Source: Bacteroidales bacterium (GTDB lineage Bacteria > Bacteroidota > Bacteroidia > Bacteroidales > UBA932). Taken from it: 58,507 bases of DNA. Positions within the stretch are counted from its first letter, which is position 1; every line of letters starts with the position of its first letter. The stretch covers positions 1 through 58,507 of the forward strand of contig JAFRUH010000014.1 of NCBI GenBank assembly GCA_017438975.1, read 5' to 3'. Both the position numbers and the translations under genes were made by a program. Shown here piece by piece: positions 27,056 to 36,473 of this stretch. Below the pieces are notes generated by a model, which had not been told where the DNA came from, ran no database searches, and saw only the letters and a program-made list of their open reading frames with translations.

Positions 27056-28750
27056 TTATTCCTCCATGAATGGTACTTTGTTGAAATCGAGGGTGTCGAG
27101 TTCCTCCTGGGAGCGGGCGGGAATCTCGTGGCCGGGAAGACCGATCTTTCCCCAAAGGGCCTTGCAATAGACGAATCCGAGCTTGTCATAGATCCTGACC
27201 ATATGGTCGAGGGACTTCCGGAAGCGGTCGTAGTCCTTGTTGTCCGCGGCGCACCACTGGATCTCACTGGCTGCGCTCATGCGCGGAAGCAGCTGGTACT
27301 CAAAGTCTTCTGAGGTCTTGAGGAACTCGGACCAGAGATTGGCCTGGACGCCGAGGATATGCTCCTCACCGTTCTCGGGCATGCCGGCGGCGGGCTCGTA
27401 TCTATAAGTTGAATCGACCGGGAGATAGTGGCCGATGCGGTAAGGTTCCTTGTCCCGTTCCTTGGTCTGGTACCAGTCGATATAGAGGTACACGTTCGGG
27501 GACATTACGACGTCGAACCCTTTTTCGACGGCCTTGATGCCTCCCTTGGTGCCTCTCCAGGACATGACGGTCGCCCCTTCCGCGAGGTCGCCCTCGAGGA
27601 TTTCATCCCAGCCGATGATCTTGCGTCCGTGGTCGTTGAGGAACTTCTGGATCCGCGCGGTCACGTAGTTCTGGAGGTAATGCTCCTTGCTGAACCCGTC
27701 CTTGTCCTTGAGTCCGAGTTTCTTGATACGGGCCTGGCAGAGCGGGCATTCTTTCCAGCGGACCTTCGGGCACTCGTCCCCGCCGATGTTGATGTACTCG
27801 GAGGGGAAGATGTCCATGACCTCAGTCAGGACGTCCTCGAGGAAGGTGAAGGTCTCTTCCTTTCCGACGCAGAGCACGTCGGGCTTGACTCCCCAGTGCT
27901 GGGCGACCTCATACGGACCGCCGGTGCAGCCAAGTTCCGGGTAGGAAGCCAGGGCGGCTACCATATGGCCCGGAAGGTCGACTTCCGGGATGATGGTAAT
28001 GCCCCGCTCGGCGGCGTAGGCGACGACATCCCGGAGCTCGTCCTGGGTATAGAAACCGCCGTAGCGCTGTCCGTCCGTTTCCTTGCGGCGGAAAATCTGC
28101 GTCCCGTCACGGTAGGCGCCGATCTCGGTCAGTTTCGGATATTTCTTGATTTCAATGCGCCATCCCTGGTCCTCGGTCAGATGCCAGTGCAGGCGGTTCA
28201 TCTTGTGGATGGACATCAGGTCGAGGACCTTCTTGACCTCTTCGACGGGGAAGAAGTGGCGGCAGCAGTCCATCAGGAGACCGCGGTACGCAAAGCGCGG
28301 ACTGTCCATGATATCCACGCACGGAAGGGACCAGGCGGCTTTCGCCGGGGCGTTTCCGTAGATTTCGACCGGCAGCATCTGTTTGATGCTCTGGATCGCA
28401 TAGAAGAACCCGTTGAAGTCGGCGGCTTCGACCGTGGCCCCCTCGGGCGTAACCTTGAGGGCGTAGGCTTCGGGACCGAGGTTCTCGTTGAGAAGGAAGG
28501 AGAATCCGGCCTTGTCCCCGGTCTTGGTGCCCGTCACGGTTTCAAGGTTGTCCCGGAAGGCCCCGATGGCCTTGAGGGCCTCTGCAGGGACGTTTTCGCC
28601 GATGGTGAAAGAGGCGCCGGCTACCTTGAAAGAACCGTCGTTGACGGTAATCTCGGCCGGCTGGGGGATGATTTCCGGTGGCTCAGGCTTGGCCTGGGAG
28701 CAAGCGGCGGCGACAGCCGTCGCCGCGATCAGTAATCTGGAGATGCGCAT
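27056..28750 (-). CDS. GH20 beta-N-acetylhexosaminidase
   Basis: 564 residues with a lipobox-like AAC (about residue 17). The N-terminal GH20b domain (about 25-145) precedes the catalytic barrel (about 150-500). Visible motifs include MDCCRHF after the R-G-L-L strand, HWHLTEDQGWRIE, EVDLPGHM, and the catalytic Asp-Glu pair in NIGGDE. The enzyme removes terminal GlcNAc or GalNAc from glycans such as mucin or chitin oligomers. Start 28750 is supported by the -7 element at 28774-28781 and the signal; the frame upstream to 28873 overlaps the transporter gene. Confidence 0.92.
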   Translation of the reverse strand: MRISRLLIAATAVAAACSQAKPEPPEIIPQPAEITVNDGSFKVAGASFTIGENVPAEALKAIGAFRDNLETVTGTKTGDKAGFSFLLNENLGPEAYALKVTPEGATVEAADFNGFFYAIQSIKQMLPVEIYGNAPAKAAWSLPCVDIMDSPRFAYRGLLMDCCRHFFPVEEVKKVLDLMSIHKMNRLHWHLTEDQGWRIEIKKYPKLTEIGAYRDGTQIFRRKETDGQRYGGFYTQDELRDVVAYAAERGITIIPEVDLPGHMVAALASYPELGCTGGPYEVAQHWGVKPDVLCVGKEETFTFLEDVLTEVMDIFPSEYINIGGDECPKVRWKECPLCQARIKKLGLKDKDGFSKEHYLQNYVTARIQKFLNDHGRKIIGWDEILEGDLAEGATVMSWRGTKGGIKAVEKGFDVVMSPNVYLYIDWYQTKERDKEPYRIGHYLPVDSTYRYEPAAGMPENGEEHILGVQANLWSEFLKTSEDFEYQLLPRMSAASEIQWCAADNKDYDRFRKSLDHMVRIYDKLGFVYCKALWGKIGLPGHEIPARSQEELDTLDFNKVPFMEE

Positions 28751-28773
28751 GGTATGGTTTTCAGTATTGCTTG

Positions 28774-28781
28774 CAAAGATA
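28774..28781 (-). promoter_or_regulatory. -7 element of the GH20-cyclophilin operon
   Basis: TATCTTTG on the minus strand is a perfect -7 match, 24 bp before the start at 28750 and 12 bp after the stop of the transporter gene. Confidence 0.6.
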
Positions 28782-28793
28782 TGAAAAATCCGG

Positions 28794-29399
28794 TCAATAT
28801 AGTAGCAGACCGAGCAGTCCGCCGCAGAGGATGACCAGGATCGGATTGACTTTGCCCCAGTAGGAGGCCGCAAAGGCCCCGGCGAGGAGCAGCCAGCTCT
28901 TCCAGTCCGGGAAGTTCTCCCTCACGAGCTCAAACGAGGGGCCGGAAGCCCCCCAGGTCGTCTTGACGATGAGGATGACCGCCGCCGCGCCGATCAGGCC
29001 GGCCACACAGGGACGGAGCCAGCCCATGACCCCTTCGAAAAGGGTGCTGGAGCGGAACTTCGTATAAAACCGGACAATGGCGAGGACGATGATGAAAGAG
29101 GGGAGGATGAGGGAGAGCGTGGCGACGCCGGATCCGAGGATCCCGAGGAGATGGTTCCCCGTCATCCCGGCGACGACGTCGTACCCGACATAGGTTGCGC
29201 AGTTGACGCCGATCGGCCCCGGGGTCATCTGGGAGATGGCAACGATGTCCGTAAAGGTGCTTTCCGTCAGCCAGGCATGTTCCACGACGACCTGCGTCTG
29301 GATGAGCGAGAGCATGGCGTATCCGCCCCCGATCGTGAACAGGCCGATCACGAAGAAGGTCCCGGCCAGCTGGAGAAAGAGAAGCAGAAGATCCGTCAT
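28794..29399 (-). CDS. Chromate transporter, second half
   Basis: 201 residues and about six membrane helices. The family signature FFVIGLFTIGGGYAMLSLIQ near the N-terminus and AISQMTPGPIGVNCATYVG are clear. Short-chain chromate-ion-transporter (CHR) proteins occur as pairs of homologous halves that work together; the other half is the gene directly upstream, overlapping by 4 bp (ATGA). The pair may export chromate or another oxyanion; physiological substrate unproven. Confidence 0.88.
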   Translation of the reverse strand: MTDLLLLFLQLAGTFFVIGLFTIGGGYAMLSLIQTQVVVEHAWLTESTFTDIVAISQMTPGPIGVNCATYVGYDVVAGMTGNHLLGILGSGVATLSLILPSFIIVLAIVRFYTKFRSSTLFEGVMGWLRPCVAGLIGAAAVILIVKTTWGASGPSFELVRENFPDWKSWLLLAGAFAASYWGKVNPILVILCGGLLGLLLY

Positions 29400-29944
29400 G
29401 GCCGATGCTCTTTATACCAGGTCCAGTTGAACGCGAGGACCATGGTGACCAGGATGATATAAATTGGGGAGACGTTCAGGAAGGCGACGAGCACGAGGGA
29501 GACCGCGCTCAGGAGCCAGGCCCACCAGCTCTTGTTGCTCTTCCGGGCCATGTTGATCATCGGGACTGCGATGAGGGCGATGACGACCGGACGAATCCCC
29601 TTGAAAATCCGGATCACGACGGGATTGTCCTTGAAGGAAGAAAAGACCATCGCGATGAGGAGGATGATCAGGAAAGAGGGGAGGACCGAGCCGAGGGTGG
29701 CGGCGATGCTGCCTTTGATGCCCCGCATCCGGTATCCCGCGAAAATGGAGATGTTGACGGCCATCACCCCCGGCGCCGACTGGGACAGGGCGACGATGTC
29801 CGGAAGGTCCTCTTCCGGGATCCATTTCCTCCGGTTCATCTCCCTTTCGATGATCGGAATCATGGCGTACCCGCCCCCGATCGTGAAGGCGCCGATCTTT
29901 GCGAATACGGCGAATATCTGCCAGAGCGGAACTTTTTTTTCCAT
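29396..29944 (-). CDS. Chromate transporter, first half
   Basis: 182 residues with the signature FAKIGAFTIGGGYAMIPIIE and ALSQSAPGVMAVNISIFAGY, the same motifs as the downstream partner. I choose ATG 29944, 8 bp after the stop of the TIM-barrel gene; the longer frame to 30004 would overlap that gene. The two halves lie antiparallel in the membrane in characterised short-chain CHR pairs. Confidence 0.88.
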   Translation of the reverse strand: MEKKVPLWQIFAVFAKIGAFTIGGGYAMIPIIEREMNRRKWIPEEDLPDIVALSQSAPGVMAVNISIFAGYRMRGIKGSIAATLGSVLPSFLIILLIAMVFSSFKDNPVVIRIFKGIRPVVIALIAVPMINMARKSNKSWWAWLLSAVSLVLVAFLNVSPIYIILVTMVLAFNWTWYKEHRP

Positions 29945-29952
29945 CTTTCTGT

Positions 29953-30810
29953 TTATTTTCCTTTCGCGAGGCCGGCCGCCGTCTCGTTGAAACAGTCGAT
30001 GCACTGCCGGATATCGGGGACGGAATTGTCCCAGTTATACTCGTATTCGATGGAGAAATAGCCCTGGAAATGCTGGTCCCTGAGGATCCGGAGCATTCCG
30101 GGAACGTCCAGGACGCCCGTCTCCCAGATCACGTCATGAGGACCGCCTTCGGCCTCAGCGGGGGCGATATCCTTGAAATGGAGGGAAATGATCCGTCCCT
30201 CCAGCTTCTTCAGGCACTCTTTCTGGTCCAGTCCGCAGCGCTTCCAGTGGCCGACATCCGCGCAGGATCCCAGTTTCGGGGACCGGCCGGAAACTGCAAG
30301 AAGGAGGCTGTCCGGTGTCCAGTATGTGGACGGCTTCGGATGGTTATGGACCGAAACCGCGACCCCGTACCGTCCGGAAAGCTCTTCCACGAGATCCCAG
30401 TCCGCCATGGCCGGTTCCGCGGAGATGAACTCCATCCCCATTTCGCGGGCGAAAGCGAATTCCTTTTCCCATTCCGACGGATCCCTCGGGACGAAGACTC
30501 CGGAGCCGACGATCCTGACGCCCTTGGAGGCCGCCAAGTCGAGGATTTCCTTGCGGGTCGTTTCATCCATCCCATATCCGAATACCTGGTCCCCCCATTT
30601 CCCTCCGAGACGGTGTCCGGGGAAAGCCTCGATGTACTTGACCCCCAGTTCGGCCGTCTTGTCGAGAGCCTCCTCGAAGGTAAAGGTATGGAAGGTATAG
30701 GACTGGACGGCGAGTTTCCATCCCATCTTTTCAGCCGGAGTCTGCCTGGGCGTGCAGCCGGCGGCGATCCATGCTATCGCGAGGATCATCCATATGGATT
30801 TCTTAAGCAT
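29953..30810 (-). CDS. Sugar phosphate isomerase/epimerase-like TIM-barrel lipoprotein
   Basis: 285 residues with a lipobox (AAGC) near residue 18. The AP-endonuclease-2-like (xylose-isomerase-like) barrel shows QSYTFHTFTFEEAL, the metal-binding Glu in FISAEP, HNH in VSVHNHP, the CADVGHW strand and FSIEYE. Secreted members of this group in Bacteroidetes are found with glycan-degradation genes; the reaction is not known. Start 30810 is decided by the -7 element at 30838-30845, which lies over the alternative start at 30840. Confidence 0.8.
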   Translation of the reverse strand: MLKKSIWMILAIAWIAAGCTPRQTPAEKMGWKLAVQSYTFHTFTFEEALDKTAELGVKYIEAFPGHRLGGKWGDQVFGYGMDETTRKEILDLAASKGVRIVGSGVFVPRDPSEWEKEFAFAREMGMEFISAEPAMADWDLVEELSGRYGVAVSVHNHPKPSTYWTPDSLLLAVSGRSPKLGSCADVGHWKRCGLDQKECLKKLEGRIISLHFKDIAPAEAEGGPHDVIWETGVLDVPGMLRILRDQHFQGYFSIEYEYNWDNSVPDIRQCIDCFNETAAGLAKGK

Positions 30811-30824
30811 GCGGTTCTTCTTTT

Positions 30825-30858
30825 TTTGATCAGCTATCAAAGATAATCATTATATTTG
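30825..30858. promoter_or_regulatory. Face-to-face divergent promoters
   Basis: On the minus strand TATCTTTG (30838-30845) serves the TIM-barrel gene. On the plus strand TTTG (30825-30828) and TATATTTG (30851-30858), 22 nt apart, serve the DUF4886 gene. The two -7 boxes are 5 bp apart and the plus -33 box lies beyond the minus -7 box, so RNA polymerase can occupy only one at a time. Confidence 0.65.
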
Positions 30859-30878
30859 AGAATGGTAAATAAAGAAGT

Positions 30879-31781
30879 ATGATGAAACGGTTTCTCATTG
30901 TCTGTATCGTGCTTTTCCTCGGAGCGGCTTTTCCTCCGGGATGCCACGCCGGGGCGACACCTCCGGACAGCCTGAATATCCTGCTTCTCGGCCACAGTTA
31001 CGGAGTCGACTGCACCGAGCATCTCCCGGCGCTGCTGAAGGAAGCGGGGATCACGAACGTCCGCATCGGGCGTTTCATCAAGGGAAATTGTTCGCTCGAA
31101 GAACGATGGAACCTGGCTTTCCAGCCGTCCGTCTACCTGGAGTGCGCTCCGGGGGAGACGGAATACGTCAGACGCCAGGCTACCATGCCGGAAATCTTCG
31201 GCGAGCGACCGTGGGACATCGTCATCTTCCAGACGAGCCTTGAAAATGAGGGTCGTTATGAAACGATCCAGCCCTGGCTGGACCGGCTCGTCAATCTGGT
31301 CCGGGAGGAGATGCTGACCCGCTACGGCCGTTCGCCCGAACTGTGGTGGAACTGTTTCTGGCCCATCTCCGTCCTGCTGGAGGGCAAGCCTGAAAAAGAA
31401 CTGCCCACATACCGGCTGAGTTTCTATGGAGGCAGTTCCTGGAAGATGTACAAAGCCTATGTGAAAACCGCCCGGAAAGTCGTCCGGCGCACCGCCGTCA
31501 GCCGCATTATCCCCAGCGGAGCGACCATTATGGCCCTCCGCTCCTCGCCCCTGAATGAGCCCGGAATGAAGGAATTCACCCGCGACGGATACCATCTTTC
31601 TTTCGGCGCCGGCCGGTATGCGGCGGCCTGTACCGTTTTCGAATCCCTGATTACGCCCCGTTACGGCGTCAGCGTAGTGGGGAACGACCTCCGCCTGCCG
31701 GATCTCGTCACTCCCGTCACGGACGCGAATGCGGAAGCCCTCCAGCGAGCCGCCCGCCGCTCGGTGCGGAAGTTCAGATGA
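30879..31781 (+). CDS. DUF4886-type secreted SGNH-like hydrolase
   Basis: 300 residues with a signal peptide (possible lipobox PGC near 22). LNILLLGHSYGVDCTEHLP matches the start of DUF4886 proteins, which resemble SGNH/GDSL hydrolases; the Ser of GHSYG would be the nucleophile and the Asp-x-x-His of RDGYHLSFG the rest of the triad. Relatives are often esterases acting on decorated glycans. The stop overlaps the GH31 start by 4 bp, so the two work in one operon. Confidence 0.75.
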   Translation: MMKRFLIVCIVLFLGAAFPPGCHAGATPPDSLNILLLGHSYGVDCTEHLPALLKEAGITNVRIGRFIKGNCSLEERWNLAFQPSVYLECAPGETEYVRRQATMPEIFGERPWDIVIFQTSLENEGRYETIQPWLDRLVNLVREEMLTRYGRSPELWWNCFWPISVLLEGKPEKELPTYRLSFYGGSSWKMYKAYVKTARKVVRRTAVSRIIPSGATIMALRSSPLNEPGMKEFTRDGYHLSFGAGRYAAACTVFESLITPRYGVSVVGNDLRLPDLVTPVTDANAEALQRAARRSVRKFR

Positions 31782-33472
31782 AAAACAAGATGAATCAGAA
31801 TCATATGCGCGGACTGGTTTGTATCTTATTGTTGCTCCTCTCCCTGCTGGGAAAGGCGCAGACGGTCACGGAAGTGGTTCCCCTGCCCGGAGAACGGTGG
31901 TGGGGGGCAGTCGTCAACAGAGGGTATGAACAACCTTTTACGGATTTTGACGTTCAGAACAATCGTTTCCGAGTCGGGAAAGGAAAAGCCGCCCTGCGTA
32001 GGGACTCCGGCGAGGAAGTTCCCCCGTATGACCTTGCCAACCGTGGTGCCTGCGGATTCACAGTTCCGCTGTTCCTGTCCAACAAGGGGCGGTATATCTG
32101 GAGCGACAGACCCTTCGCATTCCGTTTCAGGGATGGCAAACTGACCCTTTATTCCAGAGAAGGGAAATTGGAGCCGGTTACGGCGGGTACGACCCTGAGA
32201 GACGCCTTCCTGGCCGCATCTGCAGCCCATTTTCCTTTCGATGGCCGTGAACCGGCGGAACTGCTCTTCACCAAGCCGCAGTTCAACAATTGGATAGAGT
32301 CCGCGATTTTTGGAATCGACCAGCAGCACGCCGAGGAGTATGTCGACGCCATTGCTGCAAGCGGTTTCCCCTGCGGGGTCATTACCATAGACGGAGGCTG
32401 GCAGCGCTATCACGGGAAACGGGATTTCAATCCGGACACATTCCCGGATGCCCTGACACTCTTCGACAAAATCCACGGTTATGGTTATAAGTCCATGCTG
32501 TGGTGCTCCTATTTCCTTTCTGCGGACAGCCGGCCGGAGTATGTCAACTACAAGCCCTCAGTGCAGAACATTCTCGTCCGGAACCGGCAGAATCCCCGGG
32601 AAGCCGCCCTTGTCTGGTGGTGGAACGGAATCAGCGTTACCATGGACCTGACATCGCCGGAAATCCGCAGGAAATTCAGCGACGAACTCGCTGCTTTCGC
32701 GGAGCGTTTCCACATCGACGGTTTCAAGTTCGACGGCGGCGATCCGGAGTTTTTCCGGAATCAGGCGCTTTTCAGTGAAGATTGGATGGAACCGGCCGAT
32801 TTCGCGACCGGATTCAACCTGGTCGGGGAAGATTTTCCCTACAATGAGTTCCGGGCCGGATTCAAAACGGGTGGGCGTCCGATCGTCCTCCGTCTCAACG
32901 ATATCGGGCACAATTGGGAAGAACTCAAGATCATCATCCCCAATATCGTCCTGGCCGGACTGTGCGGTTATCCTTATGCCTTTCCCGACATGATCGGAGG
33001 CGGGCTTTCAAGCAGTTATGCGCCCGGAAAAAGCTTTTCCCACAAGCTTTTCGTCCGTTCCTGCCAGATCCAGGCTCTTATGCCGGTCATGCAGTTCAGC
33101 GTCGCTCCCTGGCGCGTCCTGACGGAAGGGGAGTGCGAAATCTGCAGACGCTTTGCTAGGCTCCATACGGATTTCGCCCCGTACATCATGGAACTGGTCC
33201 ATCACGCTTCCGCTACCGGAGAGCCCATCGTCCGGAGCATGGAGTATGAGTTCCCCGGCTGCGGATACGAAACAGTGGACGGACAGTTCATGCTGGGCGG
33301 GAAATATCTGGTCGCTCCCGTCCTGGACGAGGATGACAGCAAGACGGTCTTCCTGCCCGCCGGAAAATGGCGCGACGATCAGGGCAAGGTTTTCAAGGGC
33401 CCCGGGGTCCTTGAACTGAAGGATGTTCCCCTGGAGCGCCTGCCCTATTATGAACGGATTGGCGAGCGGTAA
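31778..33472 (+). CDS. GH31 family glycosidase
   Basis: 564 residues with an N-terminal signal (hydrophobic LLLLLSLLGKAQ, about 17-28). The N-terminal beta domain is followed by a barrel with PQFNNWIE, VITIDGGWQ, DGFKFDGGD (likely catalytic nucleophile Asp) and RLNDIGHNW (likely acid/base Asp). GH31 enzymes hydrolyse alpha-linked glucosides, xylosides, galactosides or sulfoquinovosides; the specificity is not readable here. Translationally coupled to the DUF4886 gene (ATGA). The last 90 residues form the usual C-terminal beta-sandwich. Confidence 0.85.
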   Translation: MKNKMNQNHMRGLVCILLLLLSLLGKAQTVTEVVPLPGERWWGAVVNRGYEQPFTDFDVQNNRFRVGKGKAALRRDSGEEVPPYDLANRGACGFTVPLFLSNKGRYIWSDRPFAFRFRDGKLTLYSREGKLEPVTAGTTLRDAFLAASAAHFPFDGREPAELLFTKPQFNNWIESAIFGIDQQHAEEYVDAIAASGFPCGVITIDGGWQRYHGKRDFNPDTFPDALTLFDKIHGYGYKSMLWCSYFLSADSRPEYVNYKPSVQNILVRNRQNPREAALVWWWNGISVTMDLTSPEIRRKFSDELAAFAERFHIDGFKFDGGDPEFFRNQALFSEDWMEPADFATGFNLVGEDFPYNEFRAGFKTGGRPIVLRLNDIGHNWEELKIIIPNIVLAGLCGYPYAFPDMIGGGLSSSYAPGKSFSHKLFVRSCQIQALMPVMQFSVAPWRVLTEGECEICRRFARLHTDFAPYIMELVHHASATGEPIVRSMEYEFPGCGYETVDGQFMLGGKYLVAPVLDEDDSKTVFLPAGKWRDDQGKVFKGPGVLELKDVPLERLPYYERIGER

Positions 33473-33496
33473 CTGAATCCAGACGGGGTCTCTTCG

Positions 33497-33871
33497 TCAG
33501 AAGACCAGCGTGGCCGTGATGGGGTAGTGATCGGAGATGTATTGACGCTCGATCAGCCCGTCCACGATATGGTCGAGCCAGGCGAAATCGTACTTGCCCT
33601 TTTCCTTCTCCGTCTTGGCCCAGCCGCTCTGATTGAACTGGTCGAAATCGGCATAATCCCGATCCAGGGTCTCACAACCGATTGACCACCAATACTGCTT
33701 GTTGATATCCGGAGCCTGTGTGACAAGTTCTCCGATGACGGGAAGACGGACTCCGTTCGCCTGCATCTTTTCATAGGTGATCGAGGATCGGAGAACGGAC
33801 TTCTGCGCCCATGCAGCCGGGAAAGCAGCCGCAAGACAAAGCGATAGAACCAGGGTGGAGATCTTTTTCAT
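33497..33871 (-). pseudogene. Chimeric gene remnant: glycosidase N-terminus joined to an EEP C-terminus
   Basis: About 124 residues. After a signal peptide ending PAAWAQ come QYWWSIGCETLDRDYADFDQF and KTEKEKGKYDFAWLDHIVD, which look like the start of a GH39/GH42-like barrel that should run for several hundred residues, with parts missing between them. The last residues, YISDHYPITATLVF, are instead the typical end of an EEP nuclease/phosphatase (SDHxP motif). The simplest reading is a deletion that fused two neighbouring genes in frame. It follows the GH20 gene in the same direction (24 bp gap to this start) and may still be transcribed. Confidence 0.6.
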
Positions 33872-33895
33872 GGTACTCATAATGATCAGGCGTGT

Positions 33896-36307
33896 CTAGT
33901 CCCGGGCGGCAATTCGGACGGCACGGACAGAAAACACCAGGAGTTTCGAGGCATTGATCCCGTCAAACCGGATGCGGAGCGACCGGATCCGCTTTTCAGG
34001 ACAAGGATTGTCCAGCGCATAATCCCAGACCGTAGCGTCCTGTCCGTCAAATGTTTTCAGACTGATCCCCTTCGAAGGATAGGTGAAAGAATAACCGAAA
34101 TGACGGTAGGCGCTCGATCGTCTCGGGGCACCGAAAGCCCAGCGGTAACAACCCAGATTATAGGCCTGCAGCAAGGGTTCTTCATGCGACGAACCATCTT
34201 CATATTCAAGGATATAGGAGCCCATCTGCAATTGGGTCGAGAGGCCCGGAAGTCCCTCTTCCGCCGGATAATCCGTTGCATGGACGACGTGCAGCCGGTC
34301 GGCTTCGAGGTCCAGGGCGATGACGGCATCCGAACCCGGGGCGGCAATGGAAGCCGACCGGAAATTCCCGCTCAGTTCGCATGGGACGGCGCCATCTGAG
34401 CAAGTGATTTCCCGGATCACTTCTTCCCTCTTGATCCACCGGTCGTTATGGAGTTCTTCCCGCAAGCCGGGCAGGATGCTCCTGACCACTTCATTGTATG
34501 TCCTTCTGAAATCATCCCGATAATCCCTGTTCCAGAGCATGTCCGCCGTATAGACGAGGTCGTAGATTTTTCCGTTCCGGCCGTACACCTCTTCCTTGCA
34601 TTTTGACCAGAACGACACCTGCCCGCCCAGGAGACCTTCGTTGTTCCGCCGCTCGGAGAACCTGGGGAAATGGCTCGAATACAGGTTCCCGATCAGATAC
34701 CGGAAACCGTGGTCGACAAGGGGCTGCTCGGAATCCCCCTCTTCCGCCAGGTGGAAATACCAGGTAAACGGCATGCATATGATATCTTTCGGAATCAGAT
34801 CGATCGAAGCCGTGGAGGCATACCGCTTCTCCGTGATCATGTCCGACCACATCATGGTTCCGTAGCCTTTCTTCGCCAGGAAATCATGTATCGCCGTCAC
34901 TTCCCGGGCATAGACCCGGGCGCCTCCTTCTGCCTTGCACAAAGGACACTGGCCCAGTTCATAAATCTCGTCATGCCCGATATGTACATAGCCGTCCGGC
35001 TTGACGACGTCGATCACTTCTTCCATCAGGTCGAAAAACAGCGGGAAATACCCTTCATGATTGGGACAGGCCGTATGATAGTCCTTGACATTCGCCCGCT
35101 TGTCCGCCTCGAGTAGACTGGCCGTCTCCTGCAGGATCTCCGCCTTCTCGCCCAATTCCGGATGCGCCTTGGACACAAACTGGATATGGCCGAAGGATGG
35201 CACAAGCGGAATGACGTCCATGCCGTACCGGCGCAGGTACCCGCAAAGTTCCGCCACCTCTTTCTGGCTGATTACCTCCTCCGGATCCTTGCAATTGGCT
35301 GCGTTGATCTCCGGATGGCGCTTGTATTCCATCGTTCCCCGGATTTCCAGGAAGAACGTATTGTATCCCATCGGCATGAAGACATATTTCACCATCCTCC
35401 TGAGAAAGTCCATCTGTTCCCGGGTCGGGAGCGAGCAATGGATTCCCCGGATGGGGAAGGCGGGAACGTCGCGGATGGAAACACAGCGGATCCGGCCGTC
35501 CGGTTCCGTGAGCTGGAGCAGTTTCTCCGATGCGTAGAGCAGGGCTCGGGAAGTGCCGCCCCGAAGAAGGGCGCCCGTCTTTGTCACATCTATGGTAAAC
35601 GCTTCTTTTTCAAGTGTTTTGTCGAGTTCAAAGACAATATTCCCTTTCTTTCCCAACGACCTTCCGGACCGCTCCGTATATTTTGCGGAAAAGTTTTCGG
35701 CGGCAAATTCTTTCCTCGGGGCCGTGACGCCCGTCACGTTCTCCAGATAACCGCCTGTAAAATCCATCTCCTGGGGAACAGGCCACACCGCATCCTCCAG
35801 ATGGACGGCGCCATAAAGGTGCAGATCTTTTATCTTGAAGCTTCTATAGTCCCGCTTGACGACTTCGAGGGAAGCCGTTTCGACATATCCGACTTCTTTA
35901 CGGAAGCGGAACGTGAAACCGGAGGAACGCCACGCCGGCACGACGACATTCGTTCCGGCCACAAGCGGCGTGGCAACCGTCACGGGCTGACCGTCGGCAA
36001 ACACTTGCACGACAGCCCCTTCACAGTTCCCTTCCAGGTCAATCGATACATGATCCAGGAAGCAGGGCTGCGAAAAACGGAAGGCAATGTCCACTCCGGA
36101 GTCATATACCTTGTTGATTTGCACGACATACGGTTTCCCGAAGGAATAGGCCGGAGAAATGTCCCCGCCGGTCCGCGCAATGAACGTCTCCGTTGTAAAA
36201 GTGACGCCGCTCCCGGGCGCAGTCAGCTCTCCGACAAACAGTTCCCCGGCGGCGAATGCGGCTTGTCCCAAGCTGATGGCCAAAAACCACAACAAGAATC
36301 TTTTCAT
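33896..36307 (-). CDS. GH20-like hexosaminidase with N-terminal beta-sandwich
   Basis: 803 residues with a signal peptide ending near AFAAG. The first 165 residues form a discoidin-like beta-sandwich, followed by a GH20b-like domain (about 170-275) and the GH20 barrel (about 285-560). The catalytic Asp-Glu is in HIGHDEI; PSFGHIQF and LLGGQVSFWSK fit the barrel. The C-terminal 220 residues are beta-rich (FRSASIAAPGSD...), probably a binding module. It removes terminal N-acetylhexosamines, or is a divergent relative with a different sugar. Start 36307 is an ATG supported by the promoter at 36328-36358; the longer frame begins with TTG at 36319. Confidence 0.88.
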   Translation of the reverse strand: MKRFLLWFLAISLGQAAFAAGELFVGELTAPGSGVTFTTETFIARTGGDISPAYSFGKPYVVQINKVYDSGVDIAFRFSQPCFLDHVSIDLEGNCEGAVVQVFADGQPVTVATPLVAGTNVVVPAWRSSGFTFRFRKEVGYVETASLEVVKRDYRSFKIKDLHLYGAVHLEDAVWPVPQEMDFTGGYLENVTGVTAPRKEFAAENFSAKYTERSGRSLGKKGNIVFELDKTLEKEAFTIDVTKTGALLRGGTSRALLYASEKLLQLTEPDGRIRCVSIRDVPAFPIRGIHCSLPTREQMDFLRRMVKYVFMPMGYNTFFLEIRGTMEYKRHPEINAANCKDPEEVISQKEVAELCGYLRRYGMDVIPLVPSFGHIQFVSKAHPELGEKAEILQETASLLEADKRANVKDYHTACPNHEGYFPLFFDLMEEVIDVVKPDGYVHIGHDEIYELGQCPLCKAEGGARVYAREVTAIHDFLAKKGYGTMMWSDMITEKRYASTASIDLIPKDIICMPFTWYFHLAEEGDSEQPLVDHGFRYLIGNLYSSHFPRFSERRNNEGLLGGQVSFWSKCKEEVYGRNGKIYDLVYTADMLWNRDYRDDFRRTYNEVVRSILPGLREELHNDRWIKREEVIREITCSDGAVPCELSGNFRSASIAAPGSDAVIALDLEADRLHVVHATDYPAEEGLPGLSTQLQMGSYILEYEDGSSHEEPLLQAYNLGCYRWAFGAPRRSSAYRHFGYSFTYPSKGISLKTFDGQDATVWDYALDNPCPEKRIRSLRIRFDGINASKLLVFSVRAVRIAARD

Positions 36308-36327
36308 AATGATGTTCAATGTATCAG

Positions 36328-36358
36328 CAAAGGTACAAAATCCGGGAATCTAAGGCAA
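36328..36358 (-). promoter_or_regulatory. Promoter of the GH20-like gene
   Basis: TACCTTTG (36328-36335, minus) with ATTG (36355-36358) 19 nt upstream gives a good Bacteroidetes promoter, 20 bp before the start at 36307. Confidence 0.65.
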
Positions 36359-36473
36359 TTTAAGATTATGGTTCTGGATTGAAAAGGGCAATAAGGGAGG
36401 GGGAAGCAAAACAGCGACTAACCGGATTCCGCTCCCTGCGGTCGCGCTATCCGGGGGCGCTCCGCGGGGAGGT

